A stretch of 17,807 bases of DNA from CAZXEU01 sp964639665 (GCA_964639665.1 CAZXEU010000053.1:1-17807); one strand, 5' to 3'; positions 1-8,253 are shown, counted from the first letter of the stretch. The notes: generated from the sequence alone by a model not told the origin. Numbers and translations: made by a program.

Positions 1-1410
1 TACGGGTCTGTAGCCGGCCGCGCTTAGCCCGACAGCGGTGCCCACGATGGACGCTTCGGCCAGCGGAGCGTTGAAGCATCTGGTCTCACCGAATGTGGTG
101 GTCAGGTTGCGCGTTGCGGTAAAAACACCTCCCTTCTCGCCGGCTACGTCTTCGCCGAAGACTATGACGCTTTCATCCCGCTCCATTTCTTCCATCAGAG
201 CGTGGTTTATGGCGTCAACCATCACCACGGACTCTCCAAGCTCTTCGTCTGCACTTATTTCGAGCGTCGCAGGACCTTCGTAATACACATGGCGCGTGGC
301 CGTATCCGGGAGCGGATCAGGTTGCGTTTCTGCCCAGGCTGCGGCCTCATCCACTTCCTGGTGAACCGCCGCGCGCAATGCTGCCACCGACTCCTTCGTC
401 AGGATTTCGGCACCGAGCAGGGTTTCCTCCATGCGGAAAACGGGATCGACCTTCCGGTCTTGCCGCAATTCTTCGGACGAACGGTATTTCAGGTGGTTGT
501 CGGATGACGAGTGGGGCAGCAGTCGCACGACGTCAGCAACCAGGCAGACAGGACCGTTGCCCTCGCGAATATGATCTACGGCACTCTTGGCCACGGCATA
601 GGACTCGAAGAAGTCCGTCCCGTCGACCCGGTAACGCGCCAACCCCTCATATCCGGCGGCAAGCTTGTACGGAGTCCCGCCCGCTACCTGGTCCGCGACC
701 GGGACGGAAATTGCATACTTGTTGTCCTGGATCAGAAACATAATGGGCGCACGCGTTCGGGCGGCCCAATTAAGAGCTTCATGAAACGTCCCCTGGGATG
801 TTGCCCCGTCGCCGCCGCAACACAGCACGTAGGCATCATTCTGCAGTCGCTGAACAGCCATGGCAGTGCCCAGGCCGGGCAGCCACTGCGCACCGACGGA
901 AGAAGCGACCGTAAAGATGTTCTTGTCGGGGTGGCTGTAGTGGGACGGCATTTGCCGGCCACCGGAATTTGGGGAATCTGCCTTGGCCAGATGGTCAAGC
1001 AGCGTTTCCTTGATTGTCTGGCCCAGCGTAAGCGCCAATGCAAGGTCACGGTAGTACGGTACAAACCAGTCATGGCCCGGCCGAGAAAGCAACCCGAGGG
1101 CTATTTGAATCGCCTCGTGGCCACTACAGCCGACATGAAAGTTTCCCTTGCCCTGCTTTAGGAGCGTCATCATCTTTTCGTCGAGACGACGCGCCGTTAG
1201 CATGGTGCGGAAAATGCCGACAAGCGCTTCTCTATCGAAACCTCCAATACCGGAAGGGAGCAATCCCGAGCTGGCTTCGACGGCTACGCCCGGATGGGTC
1301 AATGTACCCAGGTTCTGATCTGCCGGGTGGCTGCCGTTCGAGTTGCCAGTCCTGATATTGGTGTCGAGGTCCTGAATCGTATTTCGAGCTTGAATTACAC
1401 GTTCTGCCAT
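1..1410 (-). CDS. 2-oxoacid dehydrogenase E1, alpha/beta fusion (3' end cut off)
   Basis: Thiamine-diphosphate-dependent E1 component of a branched-chain 2-oxoacid (or pyruvate-type) dehydrogenase complex, which decarboxylates the 2-oxoacid and passes the acyl group to lipoyl-E2 in the cytoplasm. The 470 visible codons have no stop. After a low-complexity N-terminus of about 60 residues comes the E1-alpha domain (about 61-340), with GCSGHEA near 95 and the ThDP/Mg motif GDG at 200-202 ending in N230. A linker of about 55 residues then leads into an E1-beta domain starting near 394, seen in VFGEDVAGEKGGVF (417-430) and PLAEASIVGTAVG (449-461). Both subunits are therefore in one chain, an arrangement known in Bacteroidota, where such proteins run to roughly 650-700 residues. 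The rest of the beta domain lies outside the window. The ATG at 1410 follows an AAGG-like ribosome site. Substrate class cannot be fixed from this portion, and no E2 or E3 gene is nearby. Confidence 0.9.
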   Translation of the reverse strand, partial: MAERVIQARNTIQDLDTNIRTGNSNGSHPADQNLGTLTHPGVAVEASSGLLPSGIGGFDREALVGIFRTMLTARRLDEKMMTLLKQGKGNFHVGCSGHEAIQIALGLLSRPGHDWFVPYYRDLALALTLGQTIKETLLDHLAKADSPNSGGRQMPSHYSHPDKNIFTVASSVGAQWLPGLGTAMAVQRLQNDAYVLCCGGDGATSQGTFHEALNWAARTRAPIMFLIQDNKYAISVPVADQVAGGTPYKLAAGYEGLARYRVDGTDFFESYAVAKSAVDHIREGNGPVCLVADVVRLLPHSSSDNHLKYRSSEELRQDRKVDPVFRMEETLLGAEILTKESVAALRAAVHQEVDEAAAWAETQPDPLPDTATRHVYYEGPATLEISADEELGESVVMVDAINHALMEEMERDESVIVFGEDVAGEKGGVFTATRNLTTTFGETRCFNAPLAEASIVGTAVGLSAAGYRPV

Positions 1411-1556
1411 ACGGGCCTTAATCTAACGTGAATCGAATACTTCCCGCCTGCATGGTCTCTGGACGCCCTTCTATTCAAATAGGCAATTCTTGCCGTGACA
1501 TGAAACAATGCGGAATGGGGATTTGACCTGAATTTACGAAATCGGGCGCCAAGGGT

Positions 1557-2999
1557 TTATGTTGCATCGGCCGCCGGAAGATCGAACCAAAAGCGGGTGC
1601 CACCACCGGGCTTGCTGTCTACGCGTATCCTTTCGCCGTGAGCGTGCAATATCTGCCTGACTATGGAAAGGCCCAGCCCGCTGCCGCCGCTTTTTCGGGT
1701 TCGTGCCGGATCCACGCGGTAGAATCTGTCGAAGATTCGCCCAATATGCTCGTCGCTGATGCCCTGGCCGTCGTCCGCTACCTCAATTCGTACCTTGTTT
1801 CCCTGCCGCTGGTACTGGCACTTGACCACGCCAGAATCGCTGTAGGCGACGGCGTTGTCCAACAGGTTCACCAGGACTTGCCGGATCCTGTTGCGGTCCG
1901 CGAGAACATGCACAGGCTGGGAACTGGTAATGAGTTGGATGGCCTTTTCTTCTGCCTTCGGGCGCATTGTCTCGGATACCTCGTGTACGAGCTCCGCGAG
2001 GTCGATTACCGAGGGCTCCAATAGGTCCTCTCGGTATTCCAGACGTGCGATCTCGATCAGATCGTTGAACAGGTTGCCAAGGCGCTGGAGATTTACCAGT
2101 CCTTTTGCCGCGTAGCGGCTGCGCACCGCATCACTTAGCTGGGAAGACGCGAGTGCTTCCAGGTACCCGCTGATCGAGAAAATGGGATTACGCACTTCGT
2201 GCGACACGTTGCCAATGAATTCGCTCTGTATCCTGGTTACTCGTTCCAGCTCGCGAATCTTTTGACGATAGCTAACGGACATGCGGTCCAGATTGGCCGC
2301 GAGGTCCTGGATTTCAGCTGATCGTGTCGTTACCTGGATGGGGGTGTCAAATTTGCCTCGAGCAATGTTGTCGGCACTCTTGCCAATGGCGAGCAGCGGC
2401 GTGGTCACGCGGTCGGAGGCTATCCAACTGCCTACGAGCGCCATTAGCAACGCCGTAATCATGCCAAGTATCAGTGTCCATTGCATATCCAGCGCAACGG
2501 AATGAAATAGGCGCTCCGGCTGGAGTACGGCTACGAGGAGACCACTTTCCGGTTGAAGTGCGGCACTGAGAGTAATGCGGCGGCCGTCAGGCAAGCGCAG
2601 TCGGGAATAGTACTTATCGTCCGGGTCAAGTCCCACCGCCAGGTCGGCCCGAATGTGGGACACGGCTTCGTCTGCCATCTCGGGTCCACTGGTCCAGATG
2701 AGGCTGTCGCGCAGCATGAGCAGGACGCGGAAGTCCGAAGAGAGGCTCAGCTCGTCCAAACGCGAAAGCTGTACGGGACGCGGAATGTCGCCGGCAAGCG
2801 TCTCCACAACGTGATCTAGGTCCGCACTGTACGTGACTTCCGTCGCTTCCCGTATTTGCGTCCGCAAGGTAAACAGGACGTAACTGCCTACGCCCGCCAC
2901 GGCCAGACCCACGAAAAGTGCGAAGGTCAGAAACATCCATGTTTGCGTTTGGGCACGTGGAGGGAAAACCAGCCGCCAGATCCAGGAGATGTAAGACAT
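1557..2999 (-). CDS. sensor histidine kinase, HAMP/HisKA/HATPase_c (PhoR-like)
   Basis: Membrane sensor kinase of 480 residues and the probable partner of the response regulator encoded upstream. It has membrane segment 1 at about 22-46, an extracytoplasmic sensor region at about 47-172 with no domain I recognise, membrane segment 2 at about 173-193, and a HAMP linker at about 194-246. The HisKA domain has phospho-acceptor H267 in SHEVRNPIFSISGYLE (266-281). The ATP-binding domain follows: N-box with N378 and N382, G1 box DDGQG (409-413), F-box FDRFYR (423-428), and G2 box GSGLGLS (439-445). All catalytic residues are present. The ATG at 2999 is well fixed, because an in-frame TAA lies just 6 nt upstream; no clear Shine-Dalgarno is seen. 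The stimulus is unknown. The H-box resembles the PhoR class, but I would not claim phosphate sensing. Confidence 0.93.
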   Translation of the reverse strand: MSYISWIWRLVFPPRAQTQTWMFLTFALFVGLAVAGVGSYVLFTLRTQIREATEVTYSADLDHVVETLAGDIPRPVQLSRLDELSLSSDFRVLLMLRDSLIWTSGPEMADEAVSHIRADLAVGLDPDDKYYSRLRLPDGRRITLSAALQPESGLLVAVLQPERLFHSVALDMQWTLILGMITALLMALVGSWIASDRVTTPLLAIGKSADNIARGKFDTPIQVTTRSAEIQDLAANLDRMSVSYRQKIRELERVTRIQSEFIGNVSHEVRNPIFSISGYLEALASSQLSDAVRSRYAAKGLVNLQRLGNLFNDLIEIARLEYREDLLEPSVIDLAELVHEVSETMRPKAEEKAIQLITSSQPVHVLADRNRIRQVLVNLLDNAVAYSDSGVVKCQYQRQGNKVRIEVADDGQGISDEHIGRIFDRFYRVDPARTRKSGGSGLGLSIVRQILHAHGERIRVDSKPGGGTRFWFDLPAADAT

Positions 3000-3299
3000 G
3001 GGAGTTTAGGCCTAGACGGCAACAAAGTAGCCAGGAGTCGTGATCGGGGAATCGGCGCCTGTCCGGCAAACCGTGGCGAATACTAGCTCCGGTGTGCGTC
3101 GCCAAGCGGGCAAGGCGCGTGAATGCAAGCGTCACCGAGGGAAAGGTAGATCATTGGCAGCGTGCCTGGTGACACGTACAAAGTGCATTTCTGCCTGCTG
3201 GCCAGACCTGGAGCGGCGGAAACTTGAAAAAGGTTTGTAGACGCGCAGCGGCTCTGGACTATGCCGTGGCTGCCGCCGCGTCCGGCTGCGACGCAGCCA
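3000..3299. other. 300-bp spacer between response regulator and sensor kinase
   Basis: No convincing gene. Open frames here are short, unlike any family I know, and partly overlap the regulator in another frame. It is longer than usual for a two-component pair, where the genes normally abut or overlap. A short hairpin sits at the regulator end. Whether the kinase is read through from the regulator or has its own promoter cannot be told from the sequence. Confidence 0.6.
3284..3298 (-). terminator. hairpin directly after the response-regulator stop codon
   Basis: Perfect 6-bp inverted repeat GGCTGC-gac-GCAGCC, beginning 1 nt past the regulator's TGA on the minus strand. The stem is GC-rich with a 3-nt loop, but no run of T follows. 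It would be at most a weak terminator or an mRNA-stabilising 3' structure that could lower kinase expression relative to the regulator. Low confidence. Confidence 0.25.
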
Positions 3300-4040
3300 T
3301 CAGGCTGTGCTCCCGGATTCGGTTGCCCTTTCCTCCGTTTCACTTTCCGGCACGAAGCGGTAGCCGACGCCGCGGACGGTCTGGATACATCCGGCCAAAT
3401 GGCCAAGCTTTTCCCTCAGGTTCTTTATGTGGGCGTCAACCGTGCGTTCGGTTACCATCATGGCATCCTTCCAGATGGTGTGCAGCAGCTGTGTACGGCG
3501 GAAGGCCTTGCGCGGATGCCTGACAAGGTACCTGAGAAGCTGGAATTCTGTCAGCGTAAGCCCCAGGTCCTCATCGTCGAGTGAGGCTCGGTATTCTTCT
3601 TCGTAAATGGTCAGTGATTCGATGCGAATGACCTTGCTCTCTTCGTAGCCCGAACGCCTCAGCACTGCCTTGGCATACGCCACGATTACCAGGGGCGGGA
3701 CTGGCTTCGTCAGATAGGCATCCGCGCCAAGCATGAGCCCCTTTACCTGGTCCTCCTCTTCTATCTTTGCACTGAGGAAGATTATGGGTATCTGTTCAGT
3801 TTCCGCCCTGGAGCGAAGTCTCTGGCAGACTTCAAATCCGTCAGCGCCGGGCAACATTATATCCAACACTATCAGGTTCGTGTTTTTGGAAACCAGCTCC
3901 AGGGCCTCCTCGCCATCGTAAGCCTTGACAACCGTGAATCCTTCCTCTTCCAGAAAGTGACCTACTACTTCCACGACATCCTCTTCATCATCAACGACGA
4001 GAATCTGGATGTCGGCAGGATCTGTTGCGGTAACCGGCAT
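3300..4040 (-). CDS. OmpR/PhoB-family response regulator
   Basis: DNA-binding response regulator of 246 residues from the chosen start. The receiver domain (about 10-130) has the acidic pair D17/D18, phospho-acceptor D60 in LIVLDIMLPG, S90 and K112 (YLTKP). The winged-helix output domain (about 138-232) has the typical TERTVDAHIKNLREKL recognition helix (197-212) and the TVRGVGYRF wing (221-229). A polar tail of about 15 residues follows. I start at the ATG at 4040 (MPVTATDP); the same frame opens 57 bp earlier at 4097, but the extra 19 residues are arginine-rich and unlike a receiver N-terminus. No Shine-Dalgarno is visible at either start. It is transcribed toward the kinase and away from pyrC. 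The target genes are unknown. Confidence 0.94.
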   Translation of the reverse strand: MPVTATDPADIQILVVDDEEDVVEVVGHFLEEEGFTVVKAYDGEEALELVSKNTNLIVLDIMLPGADGFEVCQRLRSRAETEQIPIIFLSAKIEEEDQVKGLMLGADAYLTKPVPPLVIVAYAKAVLRRSGYEESKVIRIESLTIYEEEYRASLDDEDLGLTLTEFQLLRYLVRHPRKAFRRTQLLHTIWKDAMMVTERTVDAHIKNLREKLGHLAGCIQTVRGVGYRFVPESETEERATESGSTA

Positions 4041-4137
4041 CTGAATGCAAATAAAGTGACGGGCAGATTGTCGCGGTCCGGGACGTCCCCGCACCAAATG
4101 GTTAAATCTACCAAAATCGGCTCTTACTGGCTACCCG

Positions 4138-4150
4138 ATTCGGGCCGAAT
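4138..4150. promoter_or_regulatory. ATTCGG-G-CCGAAT palindrome, possible operator
   Basis: Perfect inverted repeat with 6-bp arms and a single central base, about 88 nt upstream of the regulator start. A further ATTCGG half-site lies at 4190-4195. Position and symmetry suit a transcription-factor site, for example autoregulation of the two-component genes. OmpR-family proteins usually prefer direct repeats, however, so another regulator or chance is equally possible. Confidence 0.25.
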
Positions 4151-4296
4151 GAGGACCCAGCTCGCTGCCCAACGCCTGTATGAAAACGGATTCGGCGGTA
4201 TGGAGAGCCCAGGCAGACACCCGATGCTGTGCGAATCCGGTTGTCGACGTGGACGACCGTCCCGAATAATGCTACCAATCCCCGGATTGCAGCGCG

Positions 4297-4328
4297 TTTC
4301 GTTTGCATGGCGATAGATCATATATTTG
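4297..4328 (+). promoter_or_regulatory. Bacteroidota-type promoter candidate for pyrC
   Basis: TTTC (4297-4300), a 20-nt spacer, then TATATTTG (4321-4328), which matches the Bacteroidota -7 consensus TAnnTTTG at every fixed position; the -33 element TTTG has one mismatch. Transcription would begin near 4335, leaving a leader of about 25 nt before the GTG at 4360. This argues against the upstream TTG at 4303 as the start codon. Confidence 0.45.
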
Positions 4329-4359
4329 GGCAACGAGAATCCGCCTGACTCTACCGGAC

Positions 4360-5658
4360 GTGATAAAGCCGGACCTGCTCCTTCGCAACGGCACGCTCGT
4401 TGATCCGGAAGCCGGATCCTGCAGGAAGGCCGATGTCCGCATTGCAGACGGCGTAATCGCGGAAATTGGCGAGAGCGTGGAATCCCGCGGGGAGGCTGTC
4501 TACGAGGCTGCCGGCCGACTGATTTCACCCGGGTGGATGGATATGCACGTCCATCTAAGGGAGCCGGGATTCGAATACAAGGAATCGATAGAGTCAGGTT
4601 GCAGGGCGGCGGCCGCAGGGGGTTTCACGGCCGTTGCCTGTATGCCCAACACCGACCCTCCGATTCACACACGGGACGTTCTGGAATTTGTCCTGCGCCG
4701 TGCGGAGGGGCTTGCGGTTGATGTTTATCCCATCGCCTGTGTTTCAAAAGACCGGGCAGGGAATGAGCTGGCAGAAATGAGCCAGCTTGCAGAGGGCGGT
4801 GCGGTTGCCTTTAGTGATGATGGTGCGCCAGTGCAAAACAGCAGTCTCATGCGCAGGGCGCTAGAGTACACCTCCATGCTTGGCAAGCCCATCATCAACC
4901 ACATGGAGGACCTTGGTGCCGGACCAAAGGGGCACATGAACGAAGGGCTTGTTGCGACGCGCCTGGGCGTGCGGCCAGTACCGGCCTTGTCCGAGGAGTT
5001 GATGATCGCCCGCGACCTGCTGCTTGCCGAGCTGACAGGCGGTCGCCTCCATGTGGCGCATATTTCTACGGCAAGGTCCGTGGAGATGGTGCGGCTTGCC
5101 AAGGCGCGAGGGATTCTTGTCACCGCAGAAGTCTGTCCGCATCATTTTGCTCTAACGGACGAGGCCGTCATGCAGACCGGATTCTCGACTGCAACCAAAA
5201 TGCATCCTCCCCTCAGGACGCACCCGGATGTCATAGGCATTACCGAAGGATTGGCCGATGGCACAATCGATGTCATCTGTACGGACCACGCCCCGCATGC
5301 ATCGTTCGAAAAAGACGTAGAATTCAGTGCAGCACCGGACGGCATAATTGGGCTTGAATCGGCCTGGGGCCTAGTGGGCCGCTATCTGACAGGCCCCGGC
5401 ACTCTATCCGTCGAGCAGGCGGTGTACAAGATGTGTATTGCGCCCAGGCGAATACTGAATCTCGAAATTCCTGGTCTGCTGGAAGGGAAGCCGGCGAATC
5501 TGACCGTTTTCGATGCTTCAACAGAGTGGGTATTCGATGAGTTGTCCATTCACTCCAAGAGCCGCAACACGCCGTTTCTCGGGATGGCCATGCGCGGCAG
5601 GCCGTGGGCCATCTACAATAACGGGCAGCTCAAGGAGAATCCCCTTCGCGGTGCCTGA
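4360..5658 (+). CDS. pyrC: dihydroorotase (class I)
   Basis: Zinc amidohydrolase that interconverts N-carbamoyl-aspartate and dihydroorotate, the third step of de novo pyrimidine synthesis. From the GTG start it has 432 residues, the usual size for the long class I bacterial form. Visible active-site features are DMHVHLREPG with metal ligands H63 and H65 and substrate-binding R67; FSDDGAPV, in which one of D153/D154 is expected as the metal-bridging aspartate; H181 in NHMED; H234 in VAHISTA; CPHHF; and catalytic D309 in CTDHAPH. The start is the GTG at 4360 (VIKPDLLLRNG), where family members normally begin. An in-frame TTG at 4303 would add 19 unlike residues and lies upstream of the -7 element. 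No strong Shine-Dalgarno is seen. It is the first gene of a plus-strand run. Confidence 0.95.
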   Translation: MIKPDLLLRNGTLVDPEAGSCRKADVRIADGVIAEIGESVESRGEAVYEAAGRLISPGWMDMHVHLREPGFEYKESIESGCRAAAAGGFTAVACMPNTDPPIHTRDVLEFVLRRAEGLAVDVYPIACVSKDRAGNELAEMSQLAEGGAVAFSDDGAPVQNSSLMRRALEYTSMLGKPIINHMEDLGAGPKGHMNEGLVATRLGVRPVPALSEELMIARDLLLAELTGGRLHVAHISTARSVEMVRLAKARGILVTAEVCPHHFALTDEAVMQTGFSTATKMHPPLRTHPDVIGITEGLADGTIDVICTDHAPHASFEKDVEFSAAPDGIIGLESAWGLVGRYLTGPGTLSVEQAVYKMCIAPRRILNLEIPGLLEGKPANLTVFDASTEWVFDELSIHSKSRNTPFLGMAMRGRPWAIYNNGQLKENPLRGA

Positions 5659-5778
5659 ATTGCACATAGCCAGGTTCGCTTCACGGATCCACGACGCTGC
5701 CGACCAGAATAGCGTTGCAGAAAAGACGCTTGTCCGCAGCCCGATGCCGCAGCTGACAATCGTGGTACGGAGTCTGCC

Positions 5779-6867
5779 ATGATCCCAGCAGCGCGTCTTA
5801 TCCGGCTGGGTCTGCTTTATGGTGGCGTGTCGGCTGAGCACGCCGTGTCGCTGGCTTCCGCAAGAAACGTATACGGCGCGCTGGACAAGAGTCGCTATGA
5901 GGTTGCGCTGCTCTGGATTGACGAAGCGGGCAAATGGCATGCCATGGAGTCGCCAGGCCACTTGCGAGGTGAAGTCACGCAGGGAACTCCGGTACTGCTA
6001 TCACCACATGGCGGCGAAGGAAGGACATTCCTGGCCGAGAACGGCACGCGGAAGCGCGAATTGGCTCTCGACGTCGTTTTTCCGGTTCTACATGGCACGA
6101 ATGGCGAAGACGGGAGCGTGCAAGGACTCTTGCAGATGCTGGGTGTCCCGTTTGTAGGGGCTGGTGTACTGGCCTCCTCGGTCTGTATGGACAAGGAGGT
6201 TGCAAAACGGCTGCTCATGGCGGCAAGTCTGCCGATTGCAGACTTCGTAGTATTGAAAAGGGGACAAGGCAGCAGTCCGGGATACGAGGCGCTTGAAGCC
6301 CGGCTTGGGATACCGTTTTTTCTGAAGCCGGCGAATACAGGCTCCTCCGTAGGAATAAGCAAGGTGTACGGCCGGGACGAATTCGCGGCGGGACTTGAAC
6401 ACGCTTTTGCGCATGACAAGAAAATACTGGCTGAGCGGTTTATCCCTGGCAGAGAGCTGGAATGCGCCGTAATCGGCAACGAAAACCCGCAGGCCACCGT
6501 GGTTGGAGAAATCAGGACGGGCCATGACTTCTATTCCTACGAGGCCAAATACCTAGATGAGAAGGCTACCCAACTTCTCCTGCCCGCACCGATATCCCCA
6601 CCCACGTCAGAGAGGATTCGCAGCCTCGCCCTCGAAGCCTACAATACGCTGGAATGCGAAGGCATGGCGAGAGTGGATTTCTTCCTGAATGGGGACGACG
6701 ATGTATTCATAAACGAGCTCAACACCATTCCGGGATTCACTTCGCAGAGCATGTTCCCTCTTCTGTGGCAGCACTCCGGAGTGAGTTTCTCGCGGCTCGT
6801 TGATTTGCTGATCGAAGCGGCGTTCGAGCGGCACGCGGCAGACATGGCTATCCGCCGCCACCGCTAG
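5779..6867 (+). CDS. ddl: D-alanine--D-alanine ligase
   Basis: ATP-grasp ligase that makes the D-Ala-D-Ala dipeptide for peptidoglycan; cytoplasmic, 362 residues, normal length. The N-terminal motif GGVSAEHAVS (15-24) holds the substrate-binding glutamate E20; the family's usual EHEVS is EHAVS here. HGTNGEDG (105-112), KPANTGSSVGIS (183-194) and ERFIPGRELECAV (219-231) form the ATP-grasp core. YEAKYLD (254-260) is the mobile loop with the tyrosine typical of D-Ala-D-Ala rather than D-Ala-D-lactate ligases. Metal and substrate residues R298, D300, E313 and N315 (NELNTIPGFT) are in place. The ATG at 5779 follows pyrC by 120 bp. murF, which uses its product, begins 7 bp after it. Confidence 0.96.
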   Translation: MIPAARLIRLGLLYGGVSAEHAVSLASARNVYGALDKSRYEVALLWIDEAGKWHAMESPGHLRGEVTQGTPVLLSPHGGEGRTFLAENGTRKRELALDVVFPVLHGTNGEDGSVQGLLQMLGVPFVGAGVLASSVCMDKEVAKRLLMAASLPIADFVVLKRGQGSSPGYEALEARLGIPFFLKPANTGSSVGISKVYGRDEFAAGLEHAFAHDKKILAERFIPGRELECAVIGNENPQATVVGEIRTGHDFYSYEAKYLDEKATQLLLPAPISPPTSERIRSLALEAYNTLECEGMARVDFFLNGDDDVFINELNTIPGFTSQSMFPLLWQHSGVSFSRLVDLLIEAAFERHAADMAIRRHR

Positions 6868-6874
6868 GGAGACG

Positions 6875-8179
6875 ATGCCCTACTCCAAGGACACGCGCAC
6901 CATTGCCCCCGGAGACACGTACGTTGCGATAAGGGGCGAGCGTCACGATGGGCACGAGTTTGTGCGCGAGGCCGTGCGCAAGGGTGCCTCAGCGGTAGTA
7001 ATCGAGCGCCCGGTTGCGGGCCTTCCTTCTGACGTGCACGTTTCTCTGGTTGATAACAGCGAGAAGTACCTGGCGGATCGTGCTTCCAGAAAGGTCCTGA
7101 ATACAGGGGCGAGGGTAGTGGGAATAACCGGGTCGATGGGCAAGACCAGCACAAAGAATGCCATTGCTGCTGTCCTGTCCCGCCGGTCTACTGTCCTTTC
7201 CACCCCGGGCAACCTGAATACGCCACTGGGAGTGTCGCTCACTGTTCTCAATGCGCACATTGATCATGGCACGATCCTGGTGCTAGAAATGGGCGCTACC
7301 CGCAAGGGCGATATCGCAGAGCTATGCAGGTACTTTCGCCCGGTCGTCGCGGTAGTAACCAACGTTCACGGGGTGCACTTGTCGAGTTTCGGCTCTGTGG
7401 AAAACGTGGCGGAAGCCAAGGCCGAGATCATCCGCTCCCTTTCCTCTGCGGGCACCGCATGCCTGAATCATGATGCCCCGCTGGTTCGCGACATGGTCCA
7501 ACATCACGGAGGAAGGACGATCTACTATGGTCACGACGCCGGTTGCGAAGTGAGGCCCGAGCACATCACCGCCACCATGTCGCTGCTGGGACCGCATGTC
7601 GTCTACATCGCCCTAGCGACATTGGCCGCGGCCCGTGCGCTTGGAGTCGACGACAATACGGCGAATGGGGCCCTGGCCGGCCTCAAACCCGAACGAGGTC
7701 GCCTGAACGCACTGCCTGGAATAGGCCAGTCCACGTTGATAGACGATACTTACAACGCGTCGCCTGTCTCCACCGAAGCTGCGCTGACTGCGCTGGAAGC
7801 CTATCCGGCACGGCGCAGGATTGCGATCCTGGGTGACATGCTGGAGCTTGGAGATAAGGCAACGAGCGCCCATGCGGCCGCCATTAGATTGGCAGTTACT
7901 AAGGCGGACAAGGTAATCCTCGTAGGCCCGCTGATGAAGCGGGCTTTTTCGTCGATGCCGGATCTGGCCAGTGGCCCGCTTCAGCACTTTGCCCTCTCTC
8001 GCGACGCTGCTCTGGCCATAGCTTCTGCAGACGGATTTAATCCCGAACCCGGGGACGTAGTGCTGCTCAAGGGTTCCCAGGGGGTGCGGATGGAGCACGT
8101 CACGAAGGCCCTGCTGCGGCGCGACATCGTGCCGGGCGAAGTGCTGGTGCGGCAAGCCAAAAGTTGGCAGCAGGTGTAG
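6875..8179 (+). CDS. murF: UDP-MurNAc-tripeptide--D-Ala-D-Ala ligase, compact form
   Basis: Mur ligase that joins D-Ala-D-Ala to the UDP-MurNAc-tripeptide, using the product of the preceding ddl gene. The N-terminal substrate domain starts almost at once (DTRTIAPGDTYVAIRG, 6-21). The ATP P-loop is TGSMGKTSTK (85-94), followed by NLNTPLGV (113-120), the MurF-typical EMGATRKGDIAEL (138-150), AKAE (180-183) and DDTYNASPVS (290-299). The C-terminal domain (about 310-434) includes LGDMLELG. AGGGAG at 6866-6871 is a good ribosome site, so the ATG at 6875 is probably right. Oddities: 434 residues is short. The roughly 25-30 residues that usually precede the DSR-like motif are missing. The central domain appears trimmed between EVRPEHI (225-231) and LLGPHVV (237-243), and the usual GxHNVxNALAA reads GPHVVYIALAT. 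The family is secure; full activity is inferred. Confidence 0.9.
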   Translation: MPYSKDTRTIAPGDTYVAIRGERHDGHEFVREAVRKGASAVVIERPVAGLPSDVHVSLVDNSEKYLADRASRKVLNTGARVVGITGSMGKTSTKNAIAAVLSRRSTVLSTPGNLNTPLGVSLTVLNAHIDHGTILVLEMGATRKGDIAELCRYFRPVVAVVTNVHGVHLSSFGSVENVAEAKAEIIRSLSSAGTACLNHDAPLVRDMVQHHGGRTIYYGHDAGCEVRPEHITATMSLLGPHVVYIALATLAAARALGVDDNTANGALAGLKPERGRLNALPGIGQSTLIDDTYNASPVSTEAALTALEAYPARRRIAILGDMLELGDKATSAHAAAIRLAVTKADKVILVGPLMKRAFSSMPDLASGPLQHFALSRDAALAIASADGFNPEPGDVVLLKGSQGVRMEHVTKALLRRDIVPGEVLVRQAKSWQQV

Positions 8180-8253
8180 GATCGGGATCAAGAGAAGGTC
8201 TCGAACAAGCAGCCCAAATTCGCGTACAAATCAGTCATAATTTCGCCTCTGTG

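Larger units (their letters stand above)
4041..4359. other. divergent intergenic region between regulator and pyrC
   Basis: About 320 bp of non-coding sequence that must hold the promoters of both the minus-strand two-component genes and the plus-strand pyrC run. It contains a palindrome at 4138-4150, an 8-bp inverted repeat pair (CGGATTCG at 4187-4194 and CGAATCCG at 4232-4239), and a Bacteroidota-type promoter candidate for pyrC at 4297-4328. The ATTCGG half-site occurs three times (4138, its inverse at 4145, and 4190). Short open frames in this stretch look like chance. Confidence 0.5.

Noticed and set aside
1482..1494. GGCAA-TTC-TTGCC inverted repeat between the kinase and E1 genes
   Set aside because: Five-bp arms are expected by chance in a 146-bp spacer, and no promoter element could be aligned with it.
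8238..8245. TAATTTCG as a promoter -7 element for nrnA
   Set aside because: It has one mismatch to TAnnTTTG but no -33 partner, and would place the transcript start on the start codon; nrnA is more simply read from the upstream genes.
8164..8253. Extended N-terminus of NrnA from a TTG overlapping murF
   Set aside because: The extra 30 residues are not family-like, and homologues begin just before the THxxPDGD motif, which fits the ATG at 8254.
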